Shown: positions 55,752-64,000 of the stretch, piece after piece
How positions within the stretch are numbered: position 1 is the first letter of the stretch
Layout of the letters: each line of letters begins with the position of its first letter
Source: Salvia splendens
Lineage: Eukaryota; Streptophyta; Magnoliopsida; Lamiales; Lamiaceae
DNA: 64,000 nt
Reading direction: 5' to 3'
Assembly: GCF_004379255.2 (NCBI RefSeq)
Contig: NC_056043.1
Coordinates: 1,054,001 to 1,118,000 of the forward strand
Made by a program: the position numbers and the translations under genes
Notes under the pieces: model-generated
Told to the model about the DNA's origin: nothing
The model's input: the letters and a program-made list of their open reading frames with translations, nothing else
Databases searched by the model: none

Positions 55752-56018
55752 ACGATTGTGAGTCAAAGCTTCTACAGAGGATACAAGACCACAATTCAGC
55801 TTAAACAAGCAGTTCGTCCGAAACGAGCTGCAACAAGCCAACGATTGTGCGTCAAAGCTTCTAAAGAGGATACAAGACCACAATTCAGCTTAAACAAGCA
55901 GTTCGTCCGAAACGAGCTGCAACAAGCCAAAGATTGTGTGTCAAAGCTTCTAAAGAGGATACAAGACCACAATTCTGCTTAAAAATCAAGCACTTCGTCT
56001 GAAACGAACTGCAACAAA
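55752..56018 (+). repeat. 89-bp tandem repeat array
   Basis: Three copies of an 89-bp unit starting (A)CGATTGTG at 55752, 55841 and 55930, each containing GAGGATACAAGACCACAATT. Downstream (56024-56280) are looser repeats of GCGATAAAACTCGCCGAATT. Confidence 0.88.
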
Positions 56019-56280
56019 AGTCCGATTCTCGCGATAAAACTTGCCTGAATTAGGACAAGGGAAAGTCCAATCCATGCGATAAAACTCGCCGAATTAGGAC
56101 GACCAAGTTCGGTCAAAGCAGTTTACCTCATAAGACCGAGGACGACCATGTCTAGTCAAAGAGGTTTACTGCATAAGACCACTTCGGTTAACTGGGAAAG
56201 TCCGATCCACGCGATAAAACTCGCCGAATTAGGACAAGGGAAAGTTCGATCCCGGCGACAAAAATCGCCAAATTAGAACA

Positions 56281-56519
56281 CAGACCAAAGACGAGTCCGG
56301 TCAAAAGATGTTTATTTCATCAGACCAAAGACGAGTCCGGTCAAAGATGTTTATTTCATCAGACCAAAGACGAGTCCGGTCAAAGATGTTTATTTCATCA
56401 GACCAAAGACGAGTCCGGTCAAAGATGTTTATTTCATCAGACCAAAGACGAGTCCGGTCAAAGATGTTTATTTCATCAGACCAAAGACAAGTCCGGTCAA
56501 AGAAGTTTACTTCATAAGA
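56281..56519 (+). repeat. 39-bp tandem repeat array
   Basis: About six copies of a 39-bp unit beginning CAGACCAAAGACGAGTCCGG. The first copy is one base longer and the last is diverged. Both strands stay open only because 39 is a multiple of three. Confidence 0.92.
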
Positions 56520-56669
56520 CCGAGGACAAGTACGATGAAATTTTTTCGCTAAGCTGTAAATACACAGTGTTAGAAGCGAAAACAAAAACAAAATTTCATT
56601 TTCAAATCTTGTTCGGCACACAACTCCGCTACCCTACAAGATGGCGTTACGCTATTACAAAGGACTATT

Positions 56670-57422
56670 CTACTGTCCAGGGTTGCTAAAGTTGAGCCAT
56701 CTATTCACAAAATCCTCGTGAAGCTGAGTTCGGGCGTTCCAGGCAGCTGCAGAATAAGCAGGTCGACGAGATGCTCTAATCGACCTGCCACCTCTTCTCT
56801 GAGCCCGGGAAGCCCTAGCACCTCGGCGGCGAAGAGTCTCTTCACGAAGCATTTGTTGATCTTGCTCACTCATAATCACAGCTCCTCTACGAACTTCAGC
56901 CTGTTCTCGTCTTGACGTTTCCGGCTGTTCCAGAGTTCGTTGCTGACTTGGAGTACGGTTTTGAGCAAGTGAATCAAAGGTTTGATCTGGAGTGCGAGCA
57001 TCTGTTGGCACGATATGCCGAAGGAATCTTTCTATGGAGGGGCGCCGAGAAAGAACAATGTTGTACCGAGAAGCCCAGCGCCGCAATGATTTCACAACTT
57101 GTTGGCAAGCCGAGCTCTCCAGCGCATTGTTCCTCCGGAGTACATTATATTCCTCCCACAGTTCGTCAACTCGACTCTGAACATCTGATATGGTCATTCC
57201 CCCGCGCACACGGATGTAATCCTCGTACGCAGTCCTCTCAGCAATGGTCGTGTTCAGCTCGGCCTCCAGATCATTCTTATCGGACTCTAAGTCCTTATTA
57301 TCGGCCTCCAGCTTCACTAAACGAGCCAGAAGCTCGTCATTCTTCGTCTGATCGGCTATAGCTCTTTTCTCAGCTTCGTCTAAAGCCGAAGAGTACAGCC
57401 GTTTCCAGTGAAGTATCTCCAT
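56670..57422 (-). CDS. Antisense coiled-coil reading frame 2 of the Tat-like element
   Basis: 250 residues. A heptad-rich N-terminal half (LDEAEKRAIADQTKNDELLA, then LVKLEADNKDLESDKNDLEA) is followed by a Gln/Arg-rich middle and a strongly basic tail (RRRGARASRAQRRGGRS). It lies antisense to gag-pol and downstream of the antisense gene at 57.6-59.5 kb, from which it is separated by a stop codon. It may be a separate gene or a 3' exon reached by alternative splicing. Function unknown. Confidence 0.6.
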   Translation of the reverse strand: MEILHWKRLYSSALDEAEKRAIADQTKNDELLARLVKLEADNKDLESDKNDLEAELNTTIAERTAYEDYIRVRGGMTISDVQSRVDELWEEYNVLRRNNALESSACQQVVKSLRRWASRYNIVLSRRPSIERFLRHIVPTDARTPDQTFDSLAQNRTPSQQRTLEQPETSRREQAEVRRGAVIMSEQDQQMLREETLRRRGARASRAQRRGGRSIRASRRPAYSAAAWNARTQLHEDFVNRWLNFSNPGQ

Positions 57423-57638
57423 CTCCTTGAGTACAAAGCAGCTACGTCAGTTCGGCATTTCAGCTTACCGAGCAGGTAGTAAACCACAACAGGAGTAAGA
57501 GAATACGAAAGGCTAAACGAAGACACAAGAGCAGAAAGAAGAATTTTTTCATTCTAAGAAAAAAATTTTTCTATACAAGGAGGGCTTCAAGGCCATTTTA
57601 CATAAGGAAGAAACTAAACTAAGAGAAGGGAGACGAAA

Positions 57639-59504
57639 TCATACTTCGCTAGCCTCGTCTCCGCCTTCTCGGTGAGGTTCAGCTTCCTTCTCCTTATCTG
57701 CTTCAGCTTCAGCCTCTGCCTCCTTGCTCTCCCCAGCCTGTTCGGCGCCACCGTAGCCGATCTGCTGCGCCTCCTGATCGGCCTGCTTATCGCCGGCCTC
57801 CAGCTCCAGCGGCTCGGCCTCACCCTCTCCGTTGTAAGTCGAAGCGGGTGAAACGGGTCCCACGGAGGCAAAGATAGCCTCCAGGTTCTCGTCCCGATCA
57901 GCTCGACAACTCCGGACTCGGTCTGCAGAAAGCAGGACCGAGGATGAAGCGAGCTCCTCAAGGAGCGGCAGATTCTGAAGCCGAGCTGCTATCTCTCGGC
58001 TGTACAGAGGCAGCACGACGTCGGCCCCCTGCTCGCCCTTATCGGCAATTAGCCTTACCAGACTACCGACAAAGGCCGAGAACTGGCTGCTCAAAAAGAG
58101 TTTCTCCGTGTAAACACGGAGACCCTCTCCTTGGGCAACCACGGCGGCAGCATCACTCCGTTTCGTCTGCTCTCGCTGGATGACGAGCTGGTTTTTGGCA
58201 AACTGAGCTTCATCCTGGGCCGAAATCCTAGCAGCTCGGGCTTTCTCAAAGTTTGCCTCAGCCTGCTCGGCCCGGTGACAAGCAGCCGCCAGTTTCCTCT
58301 GCATCTCAGCATAGTCGTTGGACGCTTTGGAGAGTTCGACTGCGACGAGCTTGGAGAGCATATCGTTCCTCTGAAAATGGATAAGGAAAAAAGTCAACAG
58401 AGGGCACCAAAAATACAGGACAGAAGCCAAGCCAAAGAATCAAGAAGACAATTCACCTCGGCGAAGTCCGTGGGCCATAAAAATGGCTCACAGATATGCT
58501 CCGAAGGAGGCGCCAAGACCACGTCTTTCTCTGGCGCTCTCGGGGGCTTCTGGGTCTTCCCCTTCCTACTTGCCGAAGTCGACTCCGGCTTCTTTGGACC
58601 CGAAGAGGTCTTTTGCCTCTTCGGATTCTTCTCGGCATCAGGCGCCGAGCTGGTAGCCTTCTCTCTCTCCGGCTCCTTGGACTCCGAAGATTTTCGGGTA
58701 GCCTTGTTCAGCATGTACACTGCCAAAAAGCAAGAAAGCAAGGTTAGTTTTCTTCGTTAAAGCAGTAGAGCATAAAGATAAAGAGAAATCCTCACCCTCG
58801 GCCTCTTCGTCCGAAGACGAGATGTCGAACACGACGTCGCCCTTGACGAGCTCAGACTCCGTGTATTGTTTCCTAACTATGGGAATCTTGTTGAGCTCGC
58901 CATCGAGCTCGTCCAACGGTTCAGGCCGAGGATGACGGATAACGGACTTCGGCCCTCTCCAGGGAAAACTAGGAGCCGCAGTCCTATTATAAAAAAAGAA
59001 GCGATTTTGCCATTTCGGCCATTTGGTTTTACAAAAGGCCCTAAAAGGCTGTAAAGGGACCAAGTAAAACCAAGATCCCTTCCTTTTAAACTGGAAAAAA
59101 TTAAGGATTGCCCTCAGAGACAGATCCTTATCTAGCCTACGCAGTTCGGCAGCAAAAGCCGATAAGTGCCTCCAAGAGTTCGGAGTCACCTGACCTAAAG
59201 GGAGTTGAAAAAAATCTAGCAACTCTACAAAGGCAAGGGGAAGGGGGAAACGAAGCCCGCATTCTAAGCTGGCTTCGTAGACGGTGGCGTAACCTTCCGG
59301 CGGCGAGTCCGCCCTATAAAGGTCGTCGGGAATCGCAACCTTCCCCCCAGGAAAAGAGTATTTTTCGTGAAGGGATATCACAGTATCCTTACTCAAGATA
59401 CTGTGAAAATACTCTACGGTCTTCTCCCCGGATTCTTTCCGGCTAGAAGACCCCTTACCCCCTTCACCACCGCTACCAGACTCAGACGAAGAAGAAGCAG
59501 ACAT
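57639..59504 (-). CDS. Spliced antisense gene of the Tat-like element (putative gypsy-type transposon family)
   Basis: Three exons: 59504-58796, 58719-58457 and 58370-57639. Introns start GTGAGG and GTGAAT and end GGCAG and TTCAG, and phase is kept, giving 567 residues. The N-terminal half (IPDDLYRADSPPEGYATVYE, LRFPLPLAFVELLDFFQLPL, TPNSWRHLSAFAAEL) has the conserved plant domain catalogued as putative gypsy-type transposon (PF04195-like, from memory). A Lys/Ser/Pro-rich linker and a coiled coil (LSKLVAVELSKASNDYAEMQ ...) follow, then an acidic tail. The ATG at 59504 was chosen over 59567. A TATA-like GATAAATACC lies about 120 bp upstream. Antisense frames like this are known in Tat elements; the protein's role is not established. 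Confidence 0.75.
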
Positions 59505-59834
59505 GGTCCTTACTCTTTGCAAAATCTGAGGAAATTTTTTGAAAGCGGAAGAAAATCTTTTTCGCAAAGGAGATAGAGTGCAGAAGAAGCAGTCGCAAAG
59601 GTGTTCAAACGATGAAGAAGGGAGGTATTTATCAGATTCGGCGAAGATTTCAAAATCGTCACACCGTTTCGAATCCCACCTTTTCAGGATTCAACGGCCG
59701 GATTTTACTGTCGCATTTAATGCAGTCACGTGCACGGCACGTCCCCTGACGTCAGCCTCCCCCGTACCTTTATCCAGAATGCCGAAGTGACTCGCTTCGC
59801 CGAAGTGATTCACTTCGTCTTTCGGGGGGGGTAG

Positions 59835-60528
59835 TGATGGGGTACGGACTAAACAAGCCCAACAGCAGTGACGGCCCATCAGCCCAAAGCCCAAGGAAGA
59901 GTATGAGTTCGGCATTACCAAAGAGTTCGGCCTCAGCCTACAGCTCGGTAAAAGCCAACCAATCAAGCTCTGCTCTCCAGTCGGCACCAAGCTCTCGGAT
60001 CGGCAACCAAAGCAGTTCGGTCTCAGTAAGAGTTCGGCCTCAGCCTACAGCTCGGCAAAAGCCAACCAATCAAGCTCTGCTCTTAGGTCGGCATCAAGCT
60101 CTACTCTCAGATCGGCAACCAAAGCAGTTCGGTCTCAGTTTTCGACCGAACAAGGAGTTAGTGGACCCATGCAGGATTTCCACGACTTCCAACATACCCA
60201 CTACCACGTGGCGTCAACTCAGGCCACGATCTTAGGCCATGACCTACACGACCTCCACGACCTAGAGTGATGATGTAAGCCACGATCTTAGTTCAATGTA
60301 TAAATAGAACTTAGATCTGGTAGAAAGGGGTTAGAATCTCTCTAGAGAAATAATCATATAGCAAGTCTGTGTTGTAAGCTGTAATTCGCAGATCAAGCAA
60401 TACAAACCTGCCCCCATTTCTCCCCGTGGACGTAGATTTACCTCAGTAAATCGAACCACGTAAAATTCTCTGTGTCGTAATTTATTTTTACGAGCATTCA
60501 TCATCATCAAAAATTCGCGGAATCATCA
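59835..60528 (+). repeat. LTR2 (internal LTR) of the Tat-like element
   Basis: 694 bp, identical by eye to LTR1. It is followed directly by CTTCCCCCC, not by a primer-binding site. Confidence 0.95.
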
Positions 60529-61023
60529 CTTCCCCCCAGGAAAAGAGTATTTTTCGTGAAGGGATATCACAGTATCCTTACTCAAGATACTGTGAAAATA
60601 CTCTACGGTCTTCTCCCCGGATTCTTTCCGGCTAGAAGACCCCTTACCCCCTTCACCACCGCTACCAGACTCAGACGAAGAAGAAGCAGACATGGTCCTT
60701 ACTCTTTGCAAAATCTGAGGAAATTTTTTGAAAGCGGAAGAAAATCTTTTTCGCAAAGGAGATAGAGTGCAGAAGAAGCAGTCGCAAAGGTGTTCAAACG
60801 ATGAAGAAGGGAGGTATTTATCAGATTCGGCGAAGATTTCAAAATCGTCACACCGTTTCGAATCCCACCTTTTCAGGATTCAACGGCCGGATTTTACTGT
60901 CGCATTTAATGCAGTCACGTGCACGGCACGTCCCCTGACGTCAGCCTCCCCCGTACCTTTATCCAGAATGCCGAAGTGACTCGCTTCGCCGAAGTGATTC
61001 ACTTCGTCTTTCGGGGGGGGTAG
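60529..61023 (+). repeat. Duplicated 3' internal segment
   Basis: A 495-bp copy of 59340-59834. On the minus strand it contains the antisense gene's promoter region and first ~55 codons (60693 down to 60529), truncated at LTR2. Together with LTR3 it forms a 1189-bp copy of 59340-60528. Confidence 0.93.
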
Positions 61024-61717
61024 TGATGGGGTACGGACTAAACAAGCCCAACAGCAGTGACGGCCCATCAGCCCAAAGCCCAAGGAAGAGTATGAGTTCG
61101 GCATTACCAAAGAGTTCGGCCTCAGCCTACAGCTCGGTAAAAGCCAACCAATCGAGCTCTGCTCTCCAGTCGGCACCAAGCTCTCGGATCGGCAACCAAA
61201 GCAGTTCGGTCTCAGTAAGAGTTCGGCCTCAGCCTACAGCTCGGCAAAAGCCAACCAATCAAGCTCTGCTCTTAGGTCGGCATCAAGCTCTACTCTCAGA
61301 TCGGCAACCAAAGCAGTTCGGTCTCAGTTTTCGACCGAACAAGGAGTTAGTGGACCCATGCAGGATTTCCACGACTTCCAACATACCCACTACCACGTGG
61401 CGTCAACTCAGGCCACGATCTTAGGCCATGACCTACACGACCTCCACGACCTAGAGTGATGATGTAAGCCACGATCTTAGTTCAATGTATAAATAGAACT
61501 TAGATCTGATAGAAAGAGGTTAGAATCTCTCTAGAGAAATAATCATATAGCAAGTCTGTGTTGTAAGCTGTAATTCGCAGATCAAGCAATACAAACCTGC
61601 CCCCATTTCTCCCCGTGGACGTAGATTTACCTCAGTAAATCGAACCACGTAAAATTCTCTGTGTCGTAATTTATTTTTACGAGCATTTATCATCATCAAA
61701 AATTCGCCGAGTCATCA
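61024..61717 (+). repeat. LTR3 (outer 3' LTR) of the Tat-like element
   Basis: 694 bp. Differs from LTR1/LTR2 at about six positions seen by eye (61154, 61509, 61517, 61688, 61708, 61711). Followed by the target duplication GTGTT. Confidence 0.93.
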
Positions 61718-61815
61718 GTGTTTGTTTTCATTAATTTGTATTAGGCCATGGAGAAAACTCCATTCTTGATCTTGAAGTGGGTGTCAATGGAGAAGAGGTT
61801 TTTGTGGTGAATGAG

Positions 61816-62666
61816 GTAAAGATTCTTGGCTTTCTTTGATTACCCTTTTTTCTGTTTCTGTTATTGGCGTAAGGGCTTCTCCCATTTTTGTGGTTCTTGT
61901 CTAAAGTTCTAATCTTTACACCTTAACTAATGATTTCTCTTGTTTTCTTGGATTTTATTTTTCATTCATTTTGTGTTGGGAAATTTAATTCTTGGTGTAA
62001 CTGAGCACATTCTTTGTAGTTGAATGTTCTTTTCCATAAATAAAGCAGCATTACCCAATTATTTAGCCTTGTCTCCTAACCTGACTTCACCTTCAAAGCA
62101 TTATTACACAATTATTACAATCGCTTTTAGTTTTGCTGGAATGTGGGGTTAGTTGCTGTCTTAACCACTTGATTTAGCTAACATTCTTCACATTTTTGTG
62201 TAGCATGTTCCTCACAGTCACACCTCATTTATTGTTTGCTATATTTAATATTGATGCCTTTACTTTTTTATTGTTTCACACCTTTCAAGGGGGGCTAGAC
62301 AACACACCCCCCCCCCCCCCATTTCAAAATTGCAACTGTTTCTTTCCCTTCTATGTAGGGGGCATGCCATCCAACCTTGCTTTCTTTGCCAGAATTTATT
62401 GCCTTACATTGACCTTTTCATCTTTGTGCATCAAAACCTTTTTGTCCTAACCTATTATTTAGGCTGTTTGTTGGTTTGTAGTAACTCATTTCTCTTGATA
62501 AATATTGCAGTTTGCTGTTGTAATAACATTACATGTTCCCTTTAATGATGTTATGGACCACTTTAGTTTACTCCTTTGGTCCCAAATTGCCCTTTTGCTA
62601 ACCACTTCTTGATTTTTGGATTAGCTTTTGTGCATTTTCTAGCAAATTCTTGTATGATTCTTGTAG
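61816..62666 (+). other. Intron of the NPH3-type gene
   Basis: Starts GTAAAG, ends TTGTAG. T-rich, with a 14-base C run at 62307-62320. No other feature. Confidence 0.55.
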
Positions 62667-63728
62667 AGATTTTGCTATCTTGTTATTCGGCAGGTTGTCT
62701 GAAGGTGATCTTAACGAATTCCCGGGAGGGGTAGCGAGTTTCGAGCTCATCACAAGATTCTGCTACAACAAGGGGAAAGTGATCATAACTCCTCTCAACA
62801 TTTCAATCTCACTTCATGGAAATGGACAGTCTATCTGACCTAACGCAAGAGGTTCATGACTGGAGCTGGCACGAGCTTCTAGCAGCGTTGAAGCAGTGCC
62901 AGGAACTGCTCCCTCGAGCTGGCTCAGTGGCATTGCTCGACAAGTGCTTGGAGTCGTTGATTGGGAGAGTTGCATCGTCTTGTCAGACAAGCCCCTCGCC
63001 CTCTGTCTCATCTTCAGATGGCTCAGGCTTCAGGCTGTCGTGTGACACGAGAAGCACGGAGAGCTTGAAGAGTGGCGCGTTTAGAGCCACGTGGTGGTTT
63101 GAAGATCTCGTGGCGCTAGACACTGATCTGATCCGAATGCTGGTGAAATTGATGGTGGCTAAAAAAATTGATCATGGGATAATCAGCAGATTTCTCTTCT
63201 ACTATCAGAAATCAAGATTTGTCACTGCCTCAGCTGATGAGAAGATCGAGATCATCGAAGCTGTTGCTGACCTGCTCGATTCGTTGGATGTGAGGTGCAT
63301 TTCGTACAAGAACTTATTCGGGATGCTGAGAGTTGGTCTGAACTCTAGCAGCCGGGATAAGTTGGAGAGCATGGTCGGTTCACGGTTAGATCAGGTGACC
63401 TTGGATGATTTGCTCGTCCCATCTCCTGTAGGGACGAGCTGCCTCTATGATGTGAATCTTGTTCTTAGGCTAGTGAAGTCCTTTCTTGGCAAGGGCGTTT
63501 GCTGCTTGCCATTGAGCCGGCTGAGAAAGGCTGCAGTCTTGATGGATCTGTTTCTAGCCGAAGTAGCCCCGGATCCTCACTTGAAACCGTCCAAGTTCTT
63601 GGCGCTGATCATAGCACTGCCCGACTCGGCTAGAGACTCGTGCGATGGGGTGTACTACGCGGTGAATTTGTATCTCGAGGTATCCATCTTGCATAATCGA
63701 TTGTACTAATGTAGTATCTATAGTAATA

Positions 63729-63860
63729 CTCCCTCTGTCCCGACTTAAGATCAACATTTGCTTTTGGCGCGGGGATTAAGAAGATAGTGTTTAGTAATTT
63801 ATAAATAAGTGTACAATTAATTAATTAGGAGAGAGAATACAGTAAGAGAGATAATCAGCA
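63729..63860. mobile_element. Possible Stowaway end in the NPH3 intron
   Basis: CTCCCTCTGTCCCGAC next to TA at 63727-63728 looks like a Stowaway terminus. The opposite end could not be fixed (a GTCCCGATAGATG motif near 63872 is a weak candidate). Confidence 0.3.
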
Positions 63861-64000
63861 GTCGCTATCTGTCCCGATAGATGATCGTTCACGTGTGATG
63901 CAGGTTCACTCGGGCTTATCCGAGGAGCAGAAGATGATGGTATGCCGTGGATTAACCTACTCGAAGCTCTCTCCACAAGCACTCGACCACCTCACGTGCA

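Larger units (their letters stand above)
53198..61717 (+). mobile_element. Tat-like Ty3 retrotransposon insertion with three LTRs
   Basis: One insertion of 8520 bp. It is bounded by LTR1 on the left and LTR3 on the right, with target duplication GTGTT (53193-53197 and 61718-61722). The order is LTR1, primer-binding site, gag, a short integrase tail, tandem repeats, two antisense reading frames, LTR2, then a copy of the last 495 internal bases and LTR3. Protease, RT, RNase H and most of integrase are missing. The antisense frames between pol and the 3' LTR, and the repeat-rich 3' region, are known features of Tat-lineage elements. It is non-autonomous. Confidence 0.92.
61745..64000 (+). pseudogene. 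NPH3/BTB-type gene (At3g22104-like), 5' half frameshifted, continues beyond window
   Basis: A first exon to 61815 reads DLEVGVNGEEVFVVNE, the start of the BTB region, but in a different frame from the nearby ATG at 61748. A second exon runs 62667-63679. Its first ~150 bp need several single-base changes and a short deletion to read as SYSGRLS ... FPGGVASFELITRFCYNKGKV ... FMEM. From 62816 it is open and clearly NPH3: VHDWSWHELLAALKQCQELL, TWWFEDLVALDTDLIRMLVKLM, then VYYAVNLYLE. Exon 3 begins at 63904 (VHSGLSEEQKMMVCRGLTYSKL) and runs off the window. NPH3 proteins are proposed CUL3 adaptors in phototropin and auxin-related signalling. The decayed N-terminus suggests a pseudogene; assembly error in that part is the alternative. 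Confidence 0.75.

Noticed and set aside
56281..56519. Regular repeats that could be mistaken for a CRISPR array
   Set aside because: The 39-bp units are directly adjacent with no unique spacers, and they lie in a plant retrotransposon.
59834..60235. 133-residue plus-strand frame repeated at 53.2, 59.8 and 61.0 kb
   Set aside because: It lies inside the LTRs and reflects a Ser-rich translation of LTR sequence; its presence three times follows from the three LTRs.
62307..62320. 14-base C run as a regulatory or G-quadruplex site
   Set aside because: A single homopolymer in an intron, more likely slippage or a sequencing-prone tract.

Overview
This is a nuclear genome segment from a flowering plant. 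Spliced GT..AG genes with plant-specific families, an AT-rich background and many plant LTR retrotransposons and MITEs all point that way. The gene content fits a eudicot, and the TE and NLR style would suit an asterid such as Lamiales. That placement is inference, because nothing in the window is species-diagnostic.

Layout. 1-1.7 kb: last exon of a class III peroxidase and a tandem peroxidase exon relic. 2.4-3.2 kb: a previously unmarked polycistronic box C/D snoRNA cluster with a telo-box/site II promoter and four snoRNAs, two of them tandem copies of one dual-guide RNA. 4.2-6.3 kb: an eight-exon CCCH zinc-finger/coiled-coil gene. 8.1-37.5 kb: an accessory region in which CC-NB-LRR (NLR) genes and DUF1218 (MODIFYING WALL LIGNIN-like) genes are interleaved by repeated segmental duplication. 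It holds one intact NLR (21.1-23.7 kb), one intact DUF1218 gene (18.8-19.9 kb), a DUF1218 gene whose start codon is lost (36.4-37.5 kb), and several broken copies. This region also contains a young chromovirus with identical LTRs but a deleted integrase core, an intact Ty1/copia element, a solo LTR inside a DUF1218 exon, a hAT element and several MITEs.

39.9-50.8 kb (minus strand) is a complete 19-exon gene for the H3K4 methyltransferase ATXR3/SDG2, with about 2354 residues predicted. A MULE-type MITE sits in its first intron and another lies beyond its 5' end. 53.2-61.7 kb is one Tat-like Ty3 insertion flanked by the target duplication GTGTT. It has three LTRs, no protease/RT/RNase H, two tandem-repeat arrays, and a spliced antisense gene that is still open. 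It lies just upstream of a splice acceptor of an NPH3/BTB-type gene (61.7 kb to the window end), whose 5' half is frameshifted.

The genes do not form one pathway. The snoRNAs serve rRNA 2'-O-methylation and ATXR3 serves chromatin. The NLR/DUF1218 block is a fast-evolving defence/cell-wall cluster reshaped by transposons. Exon models were built by reading splice sites and phase by eye. rRNA targets and family assignments come from knowledge of those sequences, not from searches.
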